Of a DNA stretch of 64,000 nt, positions 1-11,485 are shown in pieces (the stretch's first letter is position 1; every line of letters starts with the position of its first letter). The DNA lies in contig JAYKKI010000008.1 in NCBI GenBank assembly GCA_039881145.1, positions 33,448,501 to 33,512,500 of the forward strand, in the 5' to 3' direction. This DNA is from Druceiella hillmani (Eukaryota; Arthropoda; Insecta; Lepidoptera; Hepialidae). Under the pieces are notes generated by a model. It was not told the origin of the DNA, ran no database searches, and worked only from the letters and a program-made list of their open reading frames with translations. Made by a program: the position numbers and the translations under genes.

Positions 1-299
1 TCAAATTGAAGAAAAGTACATAATCTAACTTCTAAATATCTGTAAAGTTTAAACATTTTGTTAGGAAGACAATTCTTACTTATCGTTGTACGATTTTGTA
101 ATACTTGATATCGATTTATACAATTTTTGATATTTTTAAATTCCACTAAAAAGCAACTTAGCATTTTTCTTACGGATCCATGGTATTTTCTGGTTTTCTA
201 ATACGGTCATTTTTCGTGTAGTATATTTTAGCAAATGCTTTTAAATTAAATATTAATGTGTGGTCTTAATTTGCTAAATGTGAATATAACAATTTAAAT

Positions 300-480
300 T
301 TTTGTTTCGTCCCCTTTTTAACAAAGAGAAGAAAAGTTCGAGAAAAGTTTATTCCTAGTTTAAAATTAATTTAAGCTTTCATTTCGCTCTTGCACACCTG
401 CTGCAGCTGTCCCATGTATTATTCAGACGTCCTTTTCATCACACCTAAGTTGTAGAAACTTCCTTTTACACCTTTTTAGT
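300..480 (+). repeat. Core-family dispersed repeat, copy 1
   Basis: This copy has the family hallmark: a run resembling aaattaatttaagc, then cacctgctgc, then attattcagacgtcc and cttttcatcac. It belongs to duplication copy A and pairs with the copy at 41,030. A (TA)n array follows about 300 bp downstream at 697. I do not recognise the family. A SINE, the 3' end of a LINE, or a MITE terminus are all possible. Confidence 0.75.
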
Positions 481-692
481 ATAAAATTGTGCAATAAGTA
501 GCAGTAAAGAGAAAGCTTTACATAATGCTTGCATAAACCTGTTAGCCATATGAAAGTTTGAAGTATAAATTTATTTTCTATTTATTTTTTTTACAAAAGG
601 GAAATAAGAATCTGTCATTTTGTACGATTCTGTGTAGGCCTATGCTGTAGTTTTTTTGATTAAAGTGTATGGATTATATATTGATATTTTTG

Positions 693-696
<4 letters not shown>

Positions 697-780
<84 letters not shown>
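697..780. repeat. (TA)n microsatellite
   Basis: About 84 bp of uninterrupted TA dinucleotides lie inside duplication copy A. The corresponding place in copy B, near 41,600, has no long TA array, so the array expanded or was lost after the duplication. The array is downstream of the core repeat at 300-480. Confidence 0.97.
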
Positions 781-781
<1 letters not shown>

Positions 782-1140
782 TTATTTATATTTATATATA
801 TGTAGAATCAGCATAGATTATTGGCTTTTTATTTGTTTTTCTTTTCAATCTGTAAGGGCATTACATAAAATTACTTACTGATTTTCAATCAAGTTTTAAT
901 TATTGTGCATTTATAATATTACACGTAGCGTTCCAGAAAAAGAAAATTACCCAGTAGTTGATATTAGGTATTAAAAAAGTCAATTTATACTGCTCTAGAG
1001 AGTAGTTGTTGATTAAAGCAAATTTTTGGAATATTTGTTAGGTGTTTGCTGTTTTGATTTAAAAATATCTAGTGTTTTCGTTCAAAAAGTGCATGCTGCA
1101 GCTTTGCGTTTCTCATTTTTTTCAGTTGTCTATCACAGGC

Positions 1141-1404
1141 TTTCGAGAAATATTTGTATTAGAGTTCCAGTTTTGATATTATGTTATTATGAAGCTACAA
1201 TTACCATAACGCTAAAAGAAATTAATGTCGCATGCGCAGATTATTTTTTTATTTATTATTGTTTACTGATTCTTTCGAGAAATATTTGTATTAGAGTTCC
1301 AGTTTTGATATTATGTTATTATGACGCTACAATTACCATAACGCTAAAAGAAATTAATGTCGCATGCGCAGATTATTTTTTTATTTATTATTGTTTACTG
1401 ATTC
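1141..1404 (+). repeat. 132-bp perfect tandem duplication (two units)
   Basis: Unit 1 is 1,141-1,272 and unit 2 is 1,273-1,404. They differ at one base that I can find (gaagct against gacgct near 1,191 and 1,323). Near identity inside an otherwise diverged region points to a recent event. The open frame that crosses it (1,026-1,412) merely translates the duplication and has no recognisable domain. Confidence 0.95.
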
Positions 1405-1736
1405 TAAACTAGATAAAATTGTTCCATATTTCCTCGAAAAGAATAATTTTCTATATTTTTATCCATTTTCTATCTTTAATGGTTTATTCAAATGTTATTT
1501 GCTCTCTCTGTTTCTTTTGTATTGGATTTTGTTTAAAGAGAATGATTTTTTATATCTTACTAATTTCATTCCAATTTAAAGTTAATGCATAAGCGTGTCT
1601 GAATTTTTTTTAAACTGTTTCAATGACTTTAAATTTTTGTCTTGTTAACTTCGATTAAAATCAAGTCTCACCCGACAGATCTCTACTTACTCACTGAGGT
1701 ATCTATAAATAGTCAAGTGTATATAGTGTTGTCTTT

Positions 1737-1739
<3 letters not shown>

Positions 1740-1800
<61 letters not shown>
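1740..1800. repeat. (TA)n(TG)n compound microsatellite
   Basis: About 25 TA repeats run directly into about five TG repeats. Surrounding DNA from 1,405 to 2,090 is AT-rich and shows nothing else that I can support. Confidence 0.97.
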
Positions 1801-1801
<1 letters not shown>

Positions 1802-2097
1802 TAATAATATATTTAATTAAAAAAACGTTTCAAAATCATTATACATTTTGTAAATTTTTAATTTAGATTTTAACACGACACATGATTAAAAAAATTCCAG
1901 TGTTTTATTTGCACCTGTAAAATTTCCATATAATTATTTCCGAGTATTAAGTAATGAGATAAATGTATTAAAATGCTTAATTATAGAGAAAAATCCCTAA
2001 AGAAATAGGTTCTAACCAACTGACTGACCAATATGTTTACTACCCGATATAATGAAAGGCAAGTCTTCAGTATATACATTTACGTCTAATTATAATT

Positions 2098-2510
2098 GAA
2101 TTTATGATGCATACTACAATTTCGCATGTGAAGTGAATTTAGGATGCATGCTACAATTTTTCATATAGCGTCAATTTAGAATGCATACTACAATTTCGCA
2201 TGTAGCGTTAATTTAGGATGCATGCTACAATTTCGCATGTAGCGTTAATTTAGGATGCGTGCTACAATTTCGCATGTAGTGTGAATTTAGAATGCATGCT
2301 ACAATTTCGCATGTAGCGTTAATTTAGGATGCATGCTACAATTTGCATGTAGCTTTAATTTAGGATGCATGCTACAATTTCACATGTAGCGTGAATTTAG
2401 AATGCATGCTACAATTTCGCATGTAGCGTCAATTGCGGATGCATGCTATTATTTTGCATATAGCGTCAATTTAGGATGCATGCTATAATTTTGCATGTAG
2501 CATGAATTTA
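2098..2510 (+). repeat. 37-bp minisatellite, 11 units, each a small hairpin
   Basis: Eleven imperfect units of about 37 bp are present. Each contains atgcatgctacaatttcgc followed by atgtagcgt. Within a unit, gctaca and tgtagc are complementary across an 8-base spacer, so every unit can fold into a 6-bp hairpin. Both arms are kept in most units; the last two units drift (gctatt, gctata). The array lies in copy A. Copy B has no comparable array between 41,830 and 45,120. Confidence 0.95.
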
Positions 2511-4039
2511 AGATTTACGGTATGAGTTAAAATACTAAAATCAATCTTACAGAAATTTTCAAACCAACAATAGAATACTATGTGATCCAGTAGAAATGAA
2601 CATTAAAGGTGATAGTTGTCATCTCTCAGAAACTACTTAAAATTTCAAGATAAGAAATTATGTATTAATTCAGGCTGTAAACTTTTTATAAGTCAAATTT
2701 CATGTAGATCTGTTTAGAAATTACGGAGTTATAAAGTAACGAAAATCCATTAATTCATCCGAGTGTTTGTGTTTATAACTTAGGAAGTTGGATTCAACTA
2801 TTTGTTGGCTTTGTCCACCTTTTTGACTAGATTCGCGGGGATCAAAACAACAATAAAAATAATTTACGCTGCCTGTCAGATAAAAATAATTTACTTGCTG
2901 TAGATCTCATTCCTGTAAGCGCAGATTTGATTTCAATTACACCGCTTAAAGTTCATCTGTAGCCAAATGAGCGAGTGCACATTTTCTATTTTGGTACAAG
3001 AAATTATATGGATGCCTATCTATTCTTTTTTCAGTCAATTTTCTTCTAGTACAACAAGTTTTTATTTTTGGAAATTCATTAGATTTATTGCTTTTGGTAA
3101 TTTATTATACTAATACTATAGGTAATATTCGTTGTTTCACTACAAGCACTTCCAAAAATTTGTACTCGAAAACCTTTTGCATTGTTTATTTTTTACTTTT
3201 TATTTCTACAATAGATCGTTAAAATAAATGTTTACATTTTCATTATACATCAATATTAAGTTTAATATTTTAAAAACGAAACAAACAATGGTAAACGAAA
3301 TCTCAATTTCAGTTTTAAGAATTCAAAATAAATTCCCTTAAAATCAAATTTATGAAAAAAATTTCGTCACATCCTGCAAATAATTTCTTCAGTAATACAA
3401 ATAAATGAACACGCAAAAGAAAGCTAGTAGCTGATAAATTAACTTTTTTTTCTTTTCGTATTATTGTCAAAAAGCAACGTTTATATTGCGGAGACTTGCT
3501 ACTTATGCAATGTCAGTTGTAAGCGTTTGCAAATAAGCTGCTTGAATTATAAAGGCAACGTCAGCACACTGCGACAACTGAGCTATATTTGTGACAGAAG
3601 ATCGGCCGAATAATTGAAGATTTACCAGAGATACAATTTAGTGAAATGGCGAGTTTATTTCTAGAAGACAAGATAACAATTCTAAGTATACGGCTGTAGG
3701 TTCTAACATACTTTTCATAATATTAAATTTATAGAAATAATATTCCGAATCAAGCACGATTAAATCCTTTGTTAAATAAAATTGTCAAAGTTTTGTATTG
3801 TCCACTTTCTTTTTACATCTGGACAATCTAAATAGCAATGTAGATACGCAATACACTTTTATCTTGATATGTTGCATTCGTTTCATCCATTCTCATTCGT
3901 ATTTTTATGCAACTTTTCACGTTCGAATTTTTCATATACTTGCATTTATATGAGTGTATACAACAAGTGCGCACTTGAGTTAGATACGATTATAATAAGC
4001 AAGCAGTATATTAAACAATATTTCGATGAAAACAAGGCA

Positions 4040-4330
4040 TTCTGAAATTGGCACCAGACTTGATTCAGTACTACATTGCATGAATAATAACATCGGTATT
4101 AGCCATCACCTGGAAAGTTGACCGTAATATTGATGTTGTTATTTAATAAAATTTTCCGGCTACTTAACAAGCTGAGCAACTTGCTTCACAAGGTATGCAC
4201 TGAAGATACATTGAAGAATCTGGTAGTGGAAATATCGTTACGTATTGCATCTATTTCAATAAGTTTTTTGACGTATTGACTTCTAGTGGCAATACTCGTG
4301 GATACCGTTTGAAGTGGCCGTGTTTTGTCC
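4040..4330 (+). pseudogene. Possible degraded coding segment, copy A member of a pair
   Basis: This segment aligns with 49,400-49,720. One frame reads TYCIYFNKFFDVL near 4,236-4,275, and the partner reads MCCIYLNRFVYVL. Differences within this stretch are silent or conservative (TAT/TAC, TTC/CTC, AAG/AGG). Outside it, the frames contain stops and indels in both copies. A cyclin-box-like helix is a thought only, since the matching stretch is about 13 residues long. It could equally be ordinary duplicated non-coding DNA. Confidence 0.25.
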
Positions 4331-4339
4331 AGTAAAATA

Positions 4340-6355
4340 AGTGAGCAATCTAGTCATGGAGATCTTACCTTGTAAATTTTACCGATATATACTTTTACAT
4401 GCTTATGAACAATAAGGATATGGAGGATGGGCTCATGACTATCCTAACTTTCTTGACCATAACGAGTACGGGTAATCTACATTAATATACTCTGAAAATA
4501 GGCAATCCACCACCAACAATGGAAACCACCGGTTTCCATAACTGGATTTTTGCATACTTTGCCGATTTACGTGATAATTGTCAATAATCATGTAGAGCAC
4601 GAGCTCATGAATCGCTTAATCCTCTTGGCATACCTATATATACTTAACTGCATTAATTATCACTGAATATGGTTCAATTTTATGAATACCACCTGCCCCA
4701 TTTCTCATTTTAATATTTTCGTAACTCCAACCATAATTCAATTTGTGTTTACATAATTAGCGTTGGTATCTCTAAATGAGATTATGTACTAAATAATAAA
4801 GCTAATTATTTCCTTATATTTTAAATTTTTGATCAAATTTATTATAAAGCTAATAAATATTTGATAAAGAAAAGTGGAGAAGAAATAAATTAAAAAAGCA
4901 GACTGCTCAAATCACGATTGTATCCGTTATTATTAATTTATTTTTGGTACTGAATTTTGAAATATTTGTTTTAACAGAAAATATTGAATCGAACAAAATA
5001 AGTTACCGTTGTAATGTTTTAGAACTGATATCACGATAAAAAAAGCTGAAAATCAGTAATAATTTTTTGTACGTCTTCTGGAATCTTTCTTGGCCTTTTT
5101 TATTCCAGTATCCAAAAAAAAATAACATATACCATTTTCAAGTTACACATATATCCAACTGTCGAACGAAGCAAACAATTGTTTTTACGAATATGTAAGA
5201 ATAAATATTATCAAGACGTTCATTCTGACTACAAATAAAAATATTGCATATTCTAATCTAATTCCATTCAATCAGTAATATTTATTTCATGTAGAGTTAC
5301 TTAAATGTAATTTAATATTTATAAAGAATAAATCGTTAAAATCCTTTGACAAAAATATGAGAAAATGTTAAACCGTTGAAGTGAGTTCAAAGGCGAATAC
5401 TTGTCAGGTGTAGAATACAGTATAATACTGAATGAATTTTGGTGATTTCACACGCTTTTTTATACGCTAAAAGTAATCTTTAAATTAGAGACGGTAATAC
5501 ACAACATTTCAGACAGCGCATCATGGCAGAGATGAACGGTTGCCGAGTGAGTAGAGACGAGATGACGAGAGATAGCACATACCCCCGACACACACCCGAC
5601 ACTTTATATTAGCAAACATATTTACTTGCCTACATTATTACATACGTACTCGCCTATCCGTATCCGTATTGTGTATGTGCGTAAATTAATGTAGGACTGC
5701 TGCAACGTGTTGGTAAAGAATATTTACTATTATCACACATCAGTCTCGATCATTGCGGGCAATCCACCGATCAAACGAGTTGACGCTACACGTCAGCAAT
5801 ACAGCTGTTTCTGTTTCTGAACAATAGATTCGGTCGAATGACTGTCTCTATAGCACATTAAGATAGAATTTGAAAAAAAGACTTTGAATGGATATGAAAA
5901 AACGGAACAAAATCGTTTATTTATAAATTTGATATACTGAAATATTGTCTTCGTTGTACTTTTGACTTGATTAGATTTGCTTCAAGTGAGAGATCTCTTA
6001 ATAAATAATAAAATAAGCCTATGGTCGGCATTACAAGGACACGTTTTCGAACCATATCACGTTCAAACAAAATAATGATTTTTTAGAACAGTTTGAAATT
6101 TAAAACTGCTTTAAAACATGGCATATGTTTGCAGACATAAAATTAGAGGTACTAACCAAATAATTTGGTGATGAAACAAAATTTTTAGCAAAAAACAAAA
6201 AAGGGAAACAAACAATCTCTCATCCTCATTGATTTTATTGCTTTCTAAGCACTCGTACACAGCTGACCGTTATATTGAACTATCATAAATAGTTATCAAT
6301 TAAGAATGAATTACACAAATTAAACAAAACCAAGATGGCAAAATTGAACAAATCA
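4340..6355. other. AT-rich duplicated DNA, no gene seen
   Basis: Up to about 5,400 this still aligns patchily with 49,740-50,360. From 5,500 to 5,830 the base composition is less AT-rich (a run including cccccgacacacacccgac near 5,581), but no open frame, tRNA box or repeat could be identified there. Confidence 0.6.
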
Positions 6356-6359
6356 AACG

Positions 6360-6800
6360 CGCTCGCAGTAAGCGGAAACCTAGGAACGCCTGCACTTGAT
6401 CGTACCCCTTATCTGCGGGTGACGTTAAGGTGAGGTGATTATTTGCCCCTGGAAGTCCCGCGCCTCGCACCGTGGGATAAATAAAATGGCCCAACCCGCT
6501 TGCGCTTTTCACAATTGGCCGCTGACCGTCATAGGAAGCAGAGAAGGAGCTGTCCATGCGCCGCGTTGAGTGATGGTTCCGCCGTTGCTTGAACCGAGGC
6601 TTTGCGATACGCGGGCTGTAGGCTTCGAACTGCACTGACCAAGGTGCCACGCAAGGTAATGTTTCCACTGTTCAAACCGAGGAGTCGCGATGCGCGGGAT
6701 GCAGCCATTGTTTTCCGCGAGCTGGCTATCATTTGGTATTATCTCATTTAATTATTTGAAATCATCTTCCACGCTGAACAATAGGTGGCTGTCGCCGTTT
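6360..6800 (-). other. GC-rich island with a short minus-strand open frame
   Basis: This is the most GC-rich stretch in the window and contrasts sharply with its flanks. On the minus strand a 67-residue open frame (6,529-6,732) begins MIASSRKTMAASRASRLLG and is rich in Arg, Ser and Ala with almost no acidic residues near the start, like a mitochondrial targeting peptide. An overlapping second minus-strand frame (6,300-6,668) has no recognised domain. Two related stretches, accgaggctttgcgatacgc and accgaggagtcgcgatgcgc, show an internal imperfect duplication about 80 bp apart. The duplication partner in copy B (about 50,360-51,000) has no GC-rich DNA. It could be a first exon with a CpG-rich promoter, a retrocopy fragment or a foreign insertion. 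No splice sites or downstream exon could be confirmed. Confidence 0.4.
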
Positions 6801-6899
6801 GGTATGTGCTGTAAATGCAGCTATAACATCATAATAATAAATTCAACCGTCACAGTTTACAGTATAGCTACATATAGTCTACAATATAACAAAAAATAA

Positions 6900-7500
6900 T
6901 AACACGTGAAAGGTTTCATTTATCAAAACTTGTATTGAGGCTTCACACATTCAATAAACTTTTGATACACTTCATGCTGGCAGTATATTATGCTTATAAA
7001 ATTGATGAGTATGAATAAGGAATACACAGCGAGGAATTAGATGAAACAATAATACAGAAAATGGTAAATGACTCGTCTTTCGTTCGTAGTAGTGCAAAGG
7101 CGATATTAATTTTTGATTATGATTTTGGACTGCAATTGAAGATATTTAGTCCACATAGCCTTTATTGGAAGATTGGAACAAGTGTTAGTTGATTACCGAA
7201 CAAGCAAAGTAATCAGAGTTGATCATAATTTGGCGTTGGGTCTTTGAAGTGGCCAAAATTATGGAAGTGAATGAGAATAATAAGTTTGTTTTTAACATGC
7301 TGGTTAATTTTAAGTCGAACATCGGAATTTTAGAAATTAGAAATATAAGAAATTATAAATATTAGAAATATAATTAAGGAAAATTAGAAATATAATTTTT
7401 TCAGCAAAGAAAAGGTGTGTGTATTTTTACCAAGATGTAAAGTAACTAATATGGAATCTTAATAACTGGATCTTTACAATATTTCATATTAATATTATAA
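6900..7500. other. AT-rich DNA, nothing recognised
   Basis: A local run of ttagaaatataa-type repeats near 7,325-7,400 is the only structure seen. Confidence 0.6.
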
Positions 7501-7518
7501 TATTATATATGACATTTA

Positions 7519-7531
7519 TATACACACACGT

Positions 7532-7581
<50 letters not shown>
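7519..7581. repeat. (AC)n(TA)n compound microsatellite
   Basis: An interrupted AC run is followed by about 13 TA repeats. It lies about 460 bp from the minus-oriented core repeat at 8,030-8,170, on that repeat's 3' side. Confidence 0.95.
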
Positions 7582-7584
<3 letters not shown>

Positions 7585-8029
7585 TCATTTCTTGATGGCA
7601 GCTTTTGATTTATTTTGCGGCACGGCGATCGTTTTTAAGATGTTAACGTTTCCACCGTGTTGTTTGTTGAAATTGCTTTAACGCAAAATATGATAAAAAG
7701 TTAATAAAAGTGTACCACATTTACAACTTAGTACATAACATTAAGTAAAATAGAAAAAGTCAGGCAAGTAATCTTGCCACCCCTCCGTTCTATCGTTTAA
7801 AATGGCATGTAATTTTATTTCTTTTAAAGAGAAATCTTCTCGTTTTGTCATAAAGTGCAGATAATAAGTATCACATATTTTTTAATATTTGCACAATTAA
7901 ACCGTTATATTAATTGCATACAACTACATTGCTTCTTTGTCGGCATAATTATTAAAAAAACGTATATTAAGTGTTGTAAATAAAACAAGGTATTTATTTC
8001 TTAAATTCTCGCAGTTTCAGAGTGACGAA

Positions 8030-8170
8030 AAGTATATATGAATAATTCATGCAAGGGCCACAGCAGGTGCGGACTGAACTTTCGTGCAAATTAAATTTAA
8101 GTTTAAACGGTCTCTTCATTTTTCACTTTTTATTTTTGGAAGGAGAGTGAAAATAAGATATTTAAATTAT
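8030..8170 (-). repeat. Core-family dispersed repeat, copy 2 (inverted)
   Basis: On the minus strand this reads aaatttaatttgcacgaaag, then gcacctgctgtgg, then gcatgaattattcat and cttttcgtcactc. It pairs with 51,540-51,760 in copy B. Together with the plus-oriented copy at 300-480 it flanks 7.6 kb in inverted orientation; the pair in copy B does the same over about 10.5 kb. Confidence 0.75.
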
Positions 8171-8370
8171 TACATACATTTATTAAATGTGTCTGTGAAA
8201 TGGAGAGCAAAAATTAAAATAAATTCAATGTTATTAACTAAAATTAAAATAACTTCAATTAAAAATAACGAAAATTAAAATAACTTCAATGTTATTTACT
8301 AAATTGTTACATACATTTATTAAATGTGTCTGTGAAATGGAGAGCGAAAATTAAAATAACTTCAATGTTA
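8166..8370 (+). repeat. Local tandem duplication (about 140-bp period)
   Basis: The segment ttacatacatttattaaatg through ggagagc and the following aattaaaataacttcaatg occurs at about 8,168-8,235 and again at 8,307-8,370, with a smaller aaaataacttcaat repeat between. The copy B partner at 51,730 has a single copy. Confidence 0.85.
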
Positions 8371-8842
8371 TTGAAGTTGGGGTGAGGCAGTTGATATGTA
8401 AATGCAAATATTTATATAAAAATAAAAACAAAAAAATGTGAGCCGTCATGGGACCCCTGGCAGATAGGAAACTTCTAAATTTTTTATATTTCTATATTGA
8501 GGTATTTTTAGGACGCTGTACATTCCATAATCGAGTTTGTAAACACCCGTCGACGTGAAACGGGGTAAAATTGTAAGGGTTAGTAAATAAGAAACATACA
8601 CGTAAAGTAGAATGTATGTAGGGAGTTTAAAGGGAAGCGTTAAGTCGGAAAGAGCCGATAAGATGCGAAGCCAGCCGAATGGCATGTCGTGACGTGCCTT
8701 TAAAACATATTAACCCCTATCTAAACGTGCCATTAAATGTTTCACATCAATATTCACTATCACTATGTTTGCAATCTTTTTTAACCGATTAAACAAAATA
8801 AACGTTGTTGATGTTCCCCAATGGATCCTTATATTTTTTTAT

Positions 8843-8859
8843 TATATATATATGTATAT

Positions 8860-8932
<73 letters not shown>

Positions 8933-8938
8933 TACATA

Positions 8939-8998
<60 letters not shown>
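8843..8998. repeat. Long (TA)n microsatellite with TG/CA interruptions
   Basis: This is the longest TA array in the window, about 155 bp, interrupted by tgta and acat steps. Open frames crossing it on either strand (Ile-Tyr repeats) are not genes. The array abuts a relic of the accgacttc family at 9,001. Confidence 0.97.
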
Positions 8999-9000
<2 letters not shown>

Positions 9001-9003
<3 letters not shown>

Positions 9004-9420
9004 ATAACTTTTTACTGAGCATATCGATTTTTAAAACTATTTCTTTAAATGGTAGAACATACTTCACATAAAGACGATTAGGAACTAACGAACTCCGGAA
9101 ATAAGGACTTCCTAAACGGATGGGAGTGTAAAAGTTGTTCAAAAAATTTGAGGTCCTGTTTGAGTTAATTTTTCCAGTTTTTAGAAGTACTTAATGCACA
9201 GAGGGTTGTTAGAGTCTAATGATGGAATTAAAAGGTGATGACAGAACTCCTCAATCCGGAAGAGTAGAGTCATCGAGCTCGTTTCACTTGTCTTGGCGCA
9301 AATTCTGGTTTAGCAACAAATGATAAAGACAAAGTTGTAATAGGAACTCCACAATGGTGAGGAGTAAATTCATCGAGATTGGACACGTTAAACTCGCCTT
9401 GATATAAGCAAGAAAGTATT
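9001..9420 (+). repeat. 5'-truncated copy of the accgacttc repeat family
   Basis: The start resembles the family's leader (cataactttttactgagc, then cgatttttaa). It is followed by repeating units built on gaactcc...aa...ggaa...agtaaattcatcgag, seen near 9,070, 9,243 and 9,341. Better copies are at 46,832-47,914 and 34,990-35,600. The 5' end is replaced by the TA array. Confidence 0.6.
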
Positions 9421-9642
9421 AAAGTAGTTAAGTATAAACAAGTATTCACAAAGCCATGAAAAAAATAGTATATAAGTAGAATCCTTCGGAAGTTCGGAAC
9501 TTTTCGACAGTTCGTTTACCCATTTTTATGGTACTACATCGCTTAAATGCATAGTTAGACATATATAAACGTTTAATATTCTATGTTATTTCTATTAAAG
9601 TGTTAACTTTAATATCATTTTTCTACCTGAAGATATACAGGC

Positions 9643-9905
9643 TATTTATTTTTTTCATATGGATATCATTTAAAGGAACAAGTTATAAGAGTACCCAAAG
9701 TTTTATTTTTTTAGAATTTCATGTAAGGTTATTCGAGATATGTAACCTCTATATTCACGATATAAAATATATATACTAAATAAAATATAGTGAATATAGA
9801 GGTCACATATCTCGAATAACCTAACGTGAAATTCTAAAGAAATAACAATTTTGATACCCTTATAACTTGTCCCTTTAAATGATATTCCATGGAGTAAATA
9901 AAATG
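9643..9905. repeat. Large imperfect inverted repeat (foldback), arms about 120 bp
   Basis: The left arm (about 9,643-9,776) includes atttcatgtaaggttattcg and agatatgtaacctctatatt. The right arm (about 9,785-9,905) carries their reverse complements with few changes (cacatatctcgaataacct, acgtgaaattct). The spacer is only about 8-10 bases. It resembles a MITE or a recent palindromic duplication. The open frame 9,703-9,936 is a by-product. Confidence 0.9.
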
Positions 9906-9939
9906 TAATCCAAAATTTAGGTATTTTAATTGCCACGCT

Positions 9940-11480
9940 TCCCCCAAATTTACATACAAATATGTTTTTAAGTATTGATTATTGAGTTATATGTGGGTTA
10001 ATAAGCTTTTAATTTTCTCTGGATTTCAAGTTTCTACTTCAAACGGTTTTCTAGAAACATTAACGTTTGCACTGACAAGTCAGTTACCTTATAAATCTAT
10101 CGCTCGCGTTCGAAAAGCGTCGAAGATTATTATTTGTCAAGGATAAATTCTTTTTCAGATGAAAGGTTTTTATTTTGCTTGTAGGAAAACAAATAGACCG
10201 CTGAAATTTTTTAGATAAGTGCGGAAAGTTTTTTTCAGTCATTAAAAAATTTCAAGAAAATAATATATCAAAATTCAATTAAACAAGTTTGAATGTTCCT
10301 AGTTTATTTCATAGTGTTATATTATCAGAAAATAATACTAACCAATAATTTTGTACAGAAGGAAAATTCAAAATATTTGGGAGTTAGACTCAATCTGGAA
10401 CTGTGATTTACCAAACATATTTACAATTGTGGATTGAAGGCAATTCGGAAACTAAAAATGATAATATGGTTATGTGGTGAATATGAAAATTAGCGACAAA
10501 TCTTTGGATTTAAATCGATATGTAGTATGACCTATTCTATTTTAAGAGTACCGTTTAACTCGAAATTATTCACATAAAAAGTAAACTTTGGCCAACTAAA
10601 GCCATTAGTAATTGGTGAAGAAAAGAGAGTTATATAAGTTAATCATACACAAAAATGCTAACGTGATAGTAAAGAATAAACATAATTATCAGTATCCAAA
10701 CTTGAACTGAATACCAGAAAAGTAATGCTGAACTACCGCTGGAATACCAAGAGTTCGCTCTTTTTTGGGAATTCCGGCGGGACTTAGGGCGAATTCACAA
10801 AATTTATTTTCAGAAATTAGAACGGCTCGCTCACAAACTAAGCAGTTAATAGAACTGAGTTTATGTTGTCCGCGGTAACACTAGACTATATAAATTATTT
10901 TCGTAAAATTTTACAAAAATCAGACTGGATTTTGCTTATATACCCACTGCATTTACTAGAAATTGCGCCATTTAATTATCAGCATAACTTTAAGAAAATA
11001 TTTAAACAACAAAAGAATTAAAGGTTGGAAGAACTTTCAAAGGAACTATTTTTTTTAATCGGAGTCACCTAATTGTCACACAAATGGTATATTGTAAATG
11101 CTTACTGGGTGGCGATCAGTCATAGATAAAAGAGGTGCTTGTATTATTTGAATTGTTCGGGACGTTTAAATTTTAATATATTTTATTCTTAAGAATAGGT
11201 AAAAACTTAATAGTCAATTTAGTATTATTTCATACAGAAATTATTCGGAAATGCACAAAAAAATTAAAAAATTAACAATAAAATTAGGGAATAACTAATG
11301 AAGTCGACAAATTGGGTACGTGATTTTTATAAATTTTAAATATTATTTTACAGTAGAAATCTTTTTTGTTTAAATAACTTGTATTTTGCACTCCTTTTCC
11401 CATTTCAAACGAATTTTAAATTTTCCAAAATTGTTTACCAAATTATCTCGTCTTGTCCTTTAGGGGGAATCCCTCTAGCG
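9940..11480. other. AT-rich DNA, nothing recognised
   Basis: No repeat, open frame longer than about 60 codons, or RNA gene was identified between the foldback element and the pogo-like element. This stretch has no counterpart that I can find in duplication copy B. Confidence 0.6.
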
Positions 11481-11485
11481 CCGGA

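Larger units (their letters stand above)
1..8400 (+). repeat. Diverged long duplication, copy A, left part
   Basis: This segment aligns in the same order and orientation with 40,600-51,830. The clearest paired blocks are 1-330 with 40,710-41,010, 330-540 with 41,030-41,190, 590-1,000 with 41,500-41,830, 2,520-3,290 with 45,120-45,850, 3,340-3,960 with 45,880-46,460, 4,040-4,700 with 49,400-49,920, and 7,620-8,360 with 51,130-51,790. Identity is roughly 65-80% by eye and the blocks are separated by copy-specific insertions, so the event is old. Shared non-coding anchors include ttgcattg near 3,180 with 45,735 and acaactga near 3,572 with 46,150. The left boundary lies outside the window. What was duplicated is unknown: no intact gene is visible in either copy. 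Confidence 0.8.

Noticed and set aside
2098..2510. CRISPR-like array
   Set aside because: The 37-bp units are directly adjacent with no unique spacers and vary internally, so it is a minisatellite in eukaryotic DNA.
6529..6732. Calling a named mitochondrial protein from the MAASRASRLLG open frame
   Set aside because: A basic, hydroxyl-rich start is not specific to any protein, and no mature-domain sequence follows before the stop.
8765..9142. Several overlapping open frames across the TA array, rich in Ile-Tyr repeats
   Set aside because: They translate the (TA)n microsatellite in each frame and carry no other sequence of interest. The same applies to frames over the arrays at 1,740, 24,627, 57,994 and 60,839.
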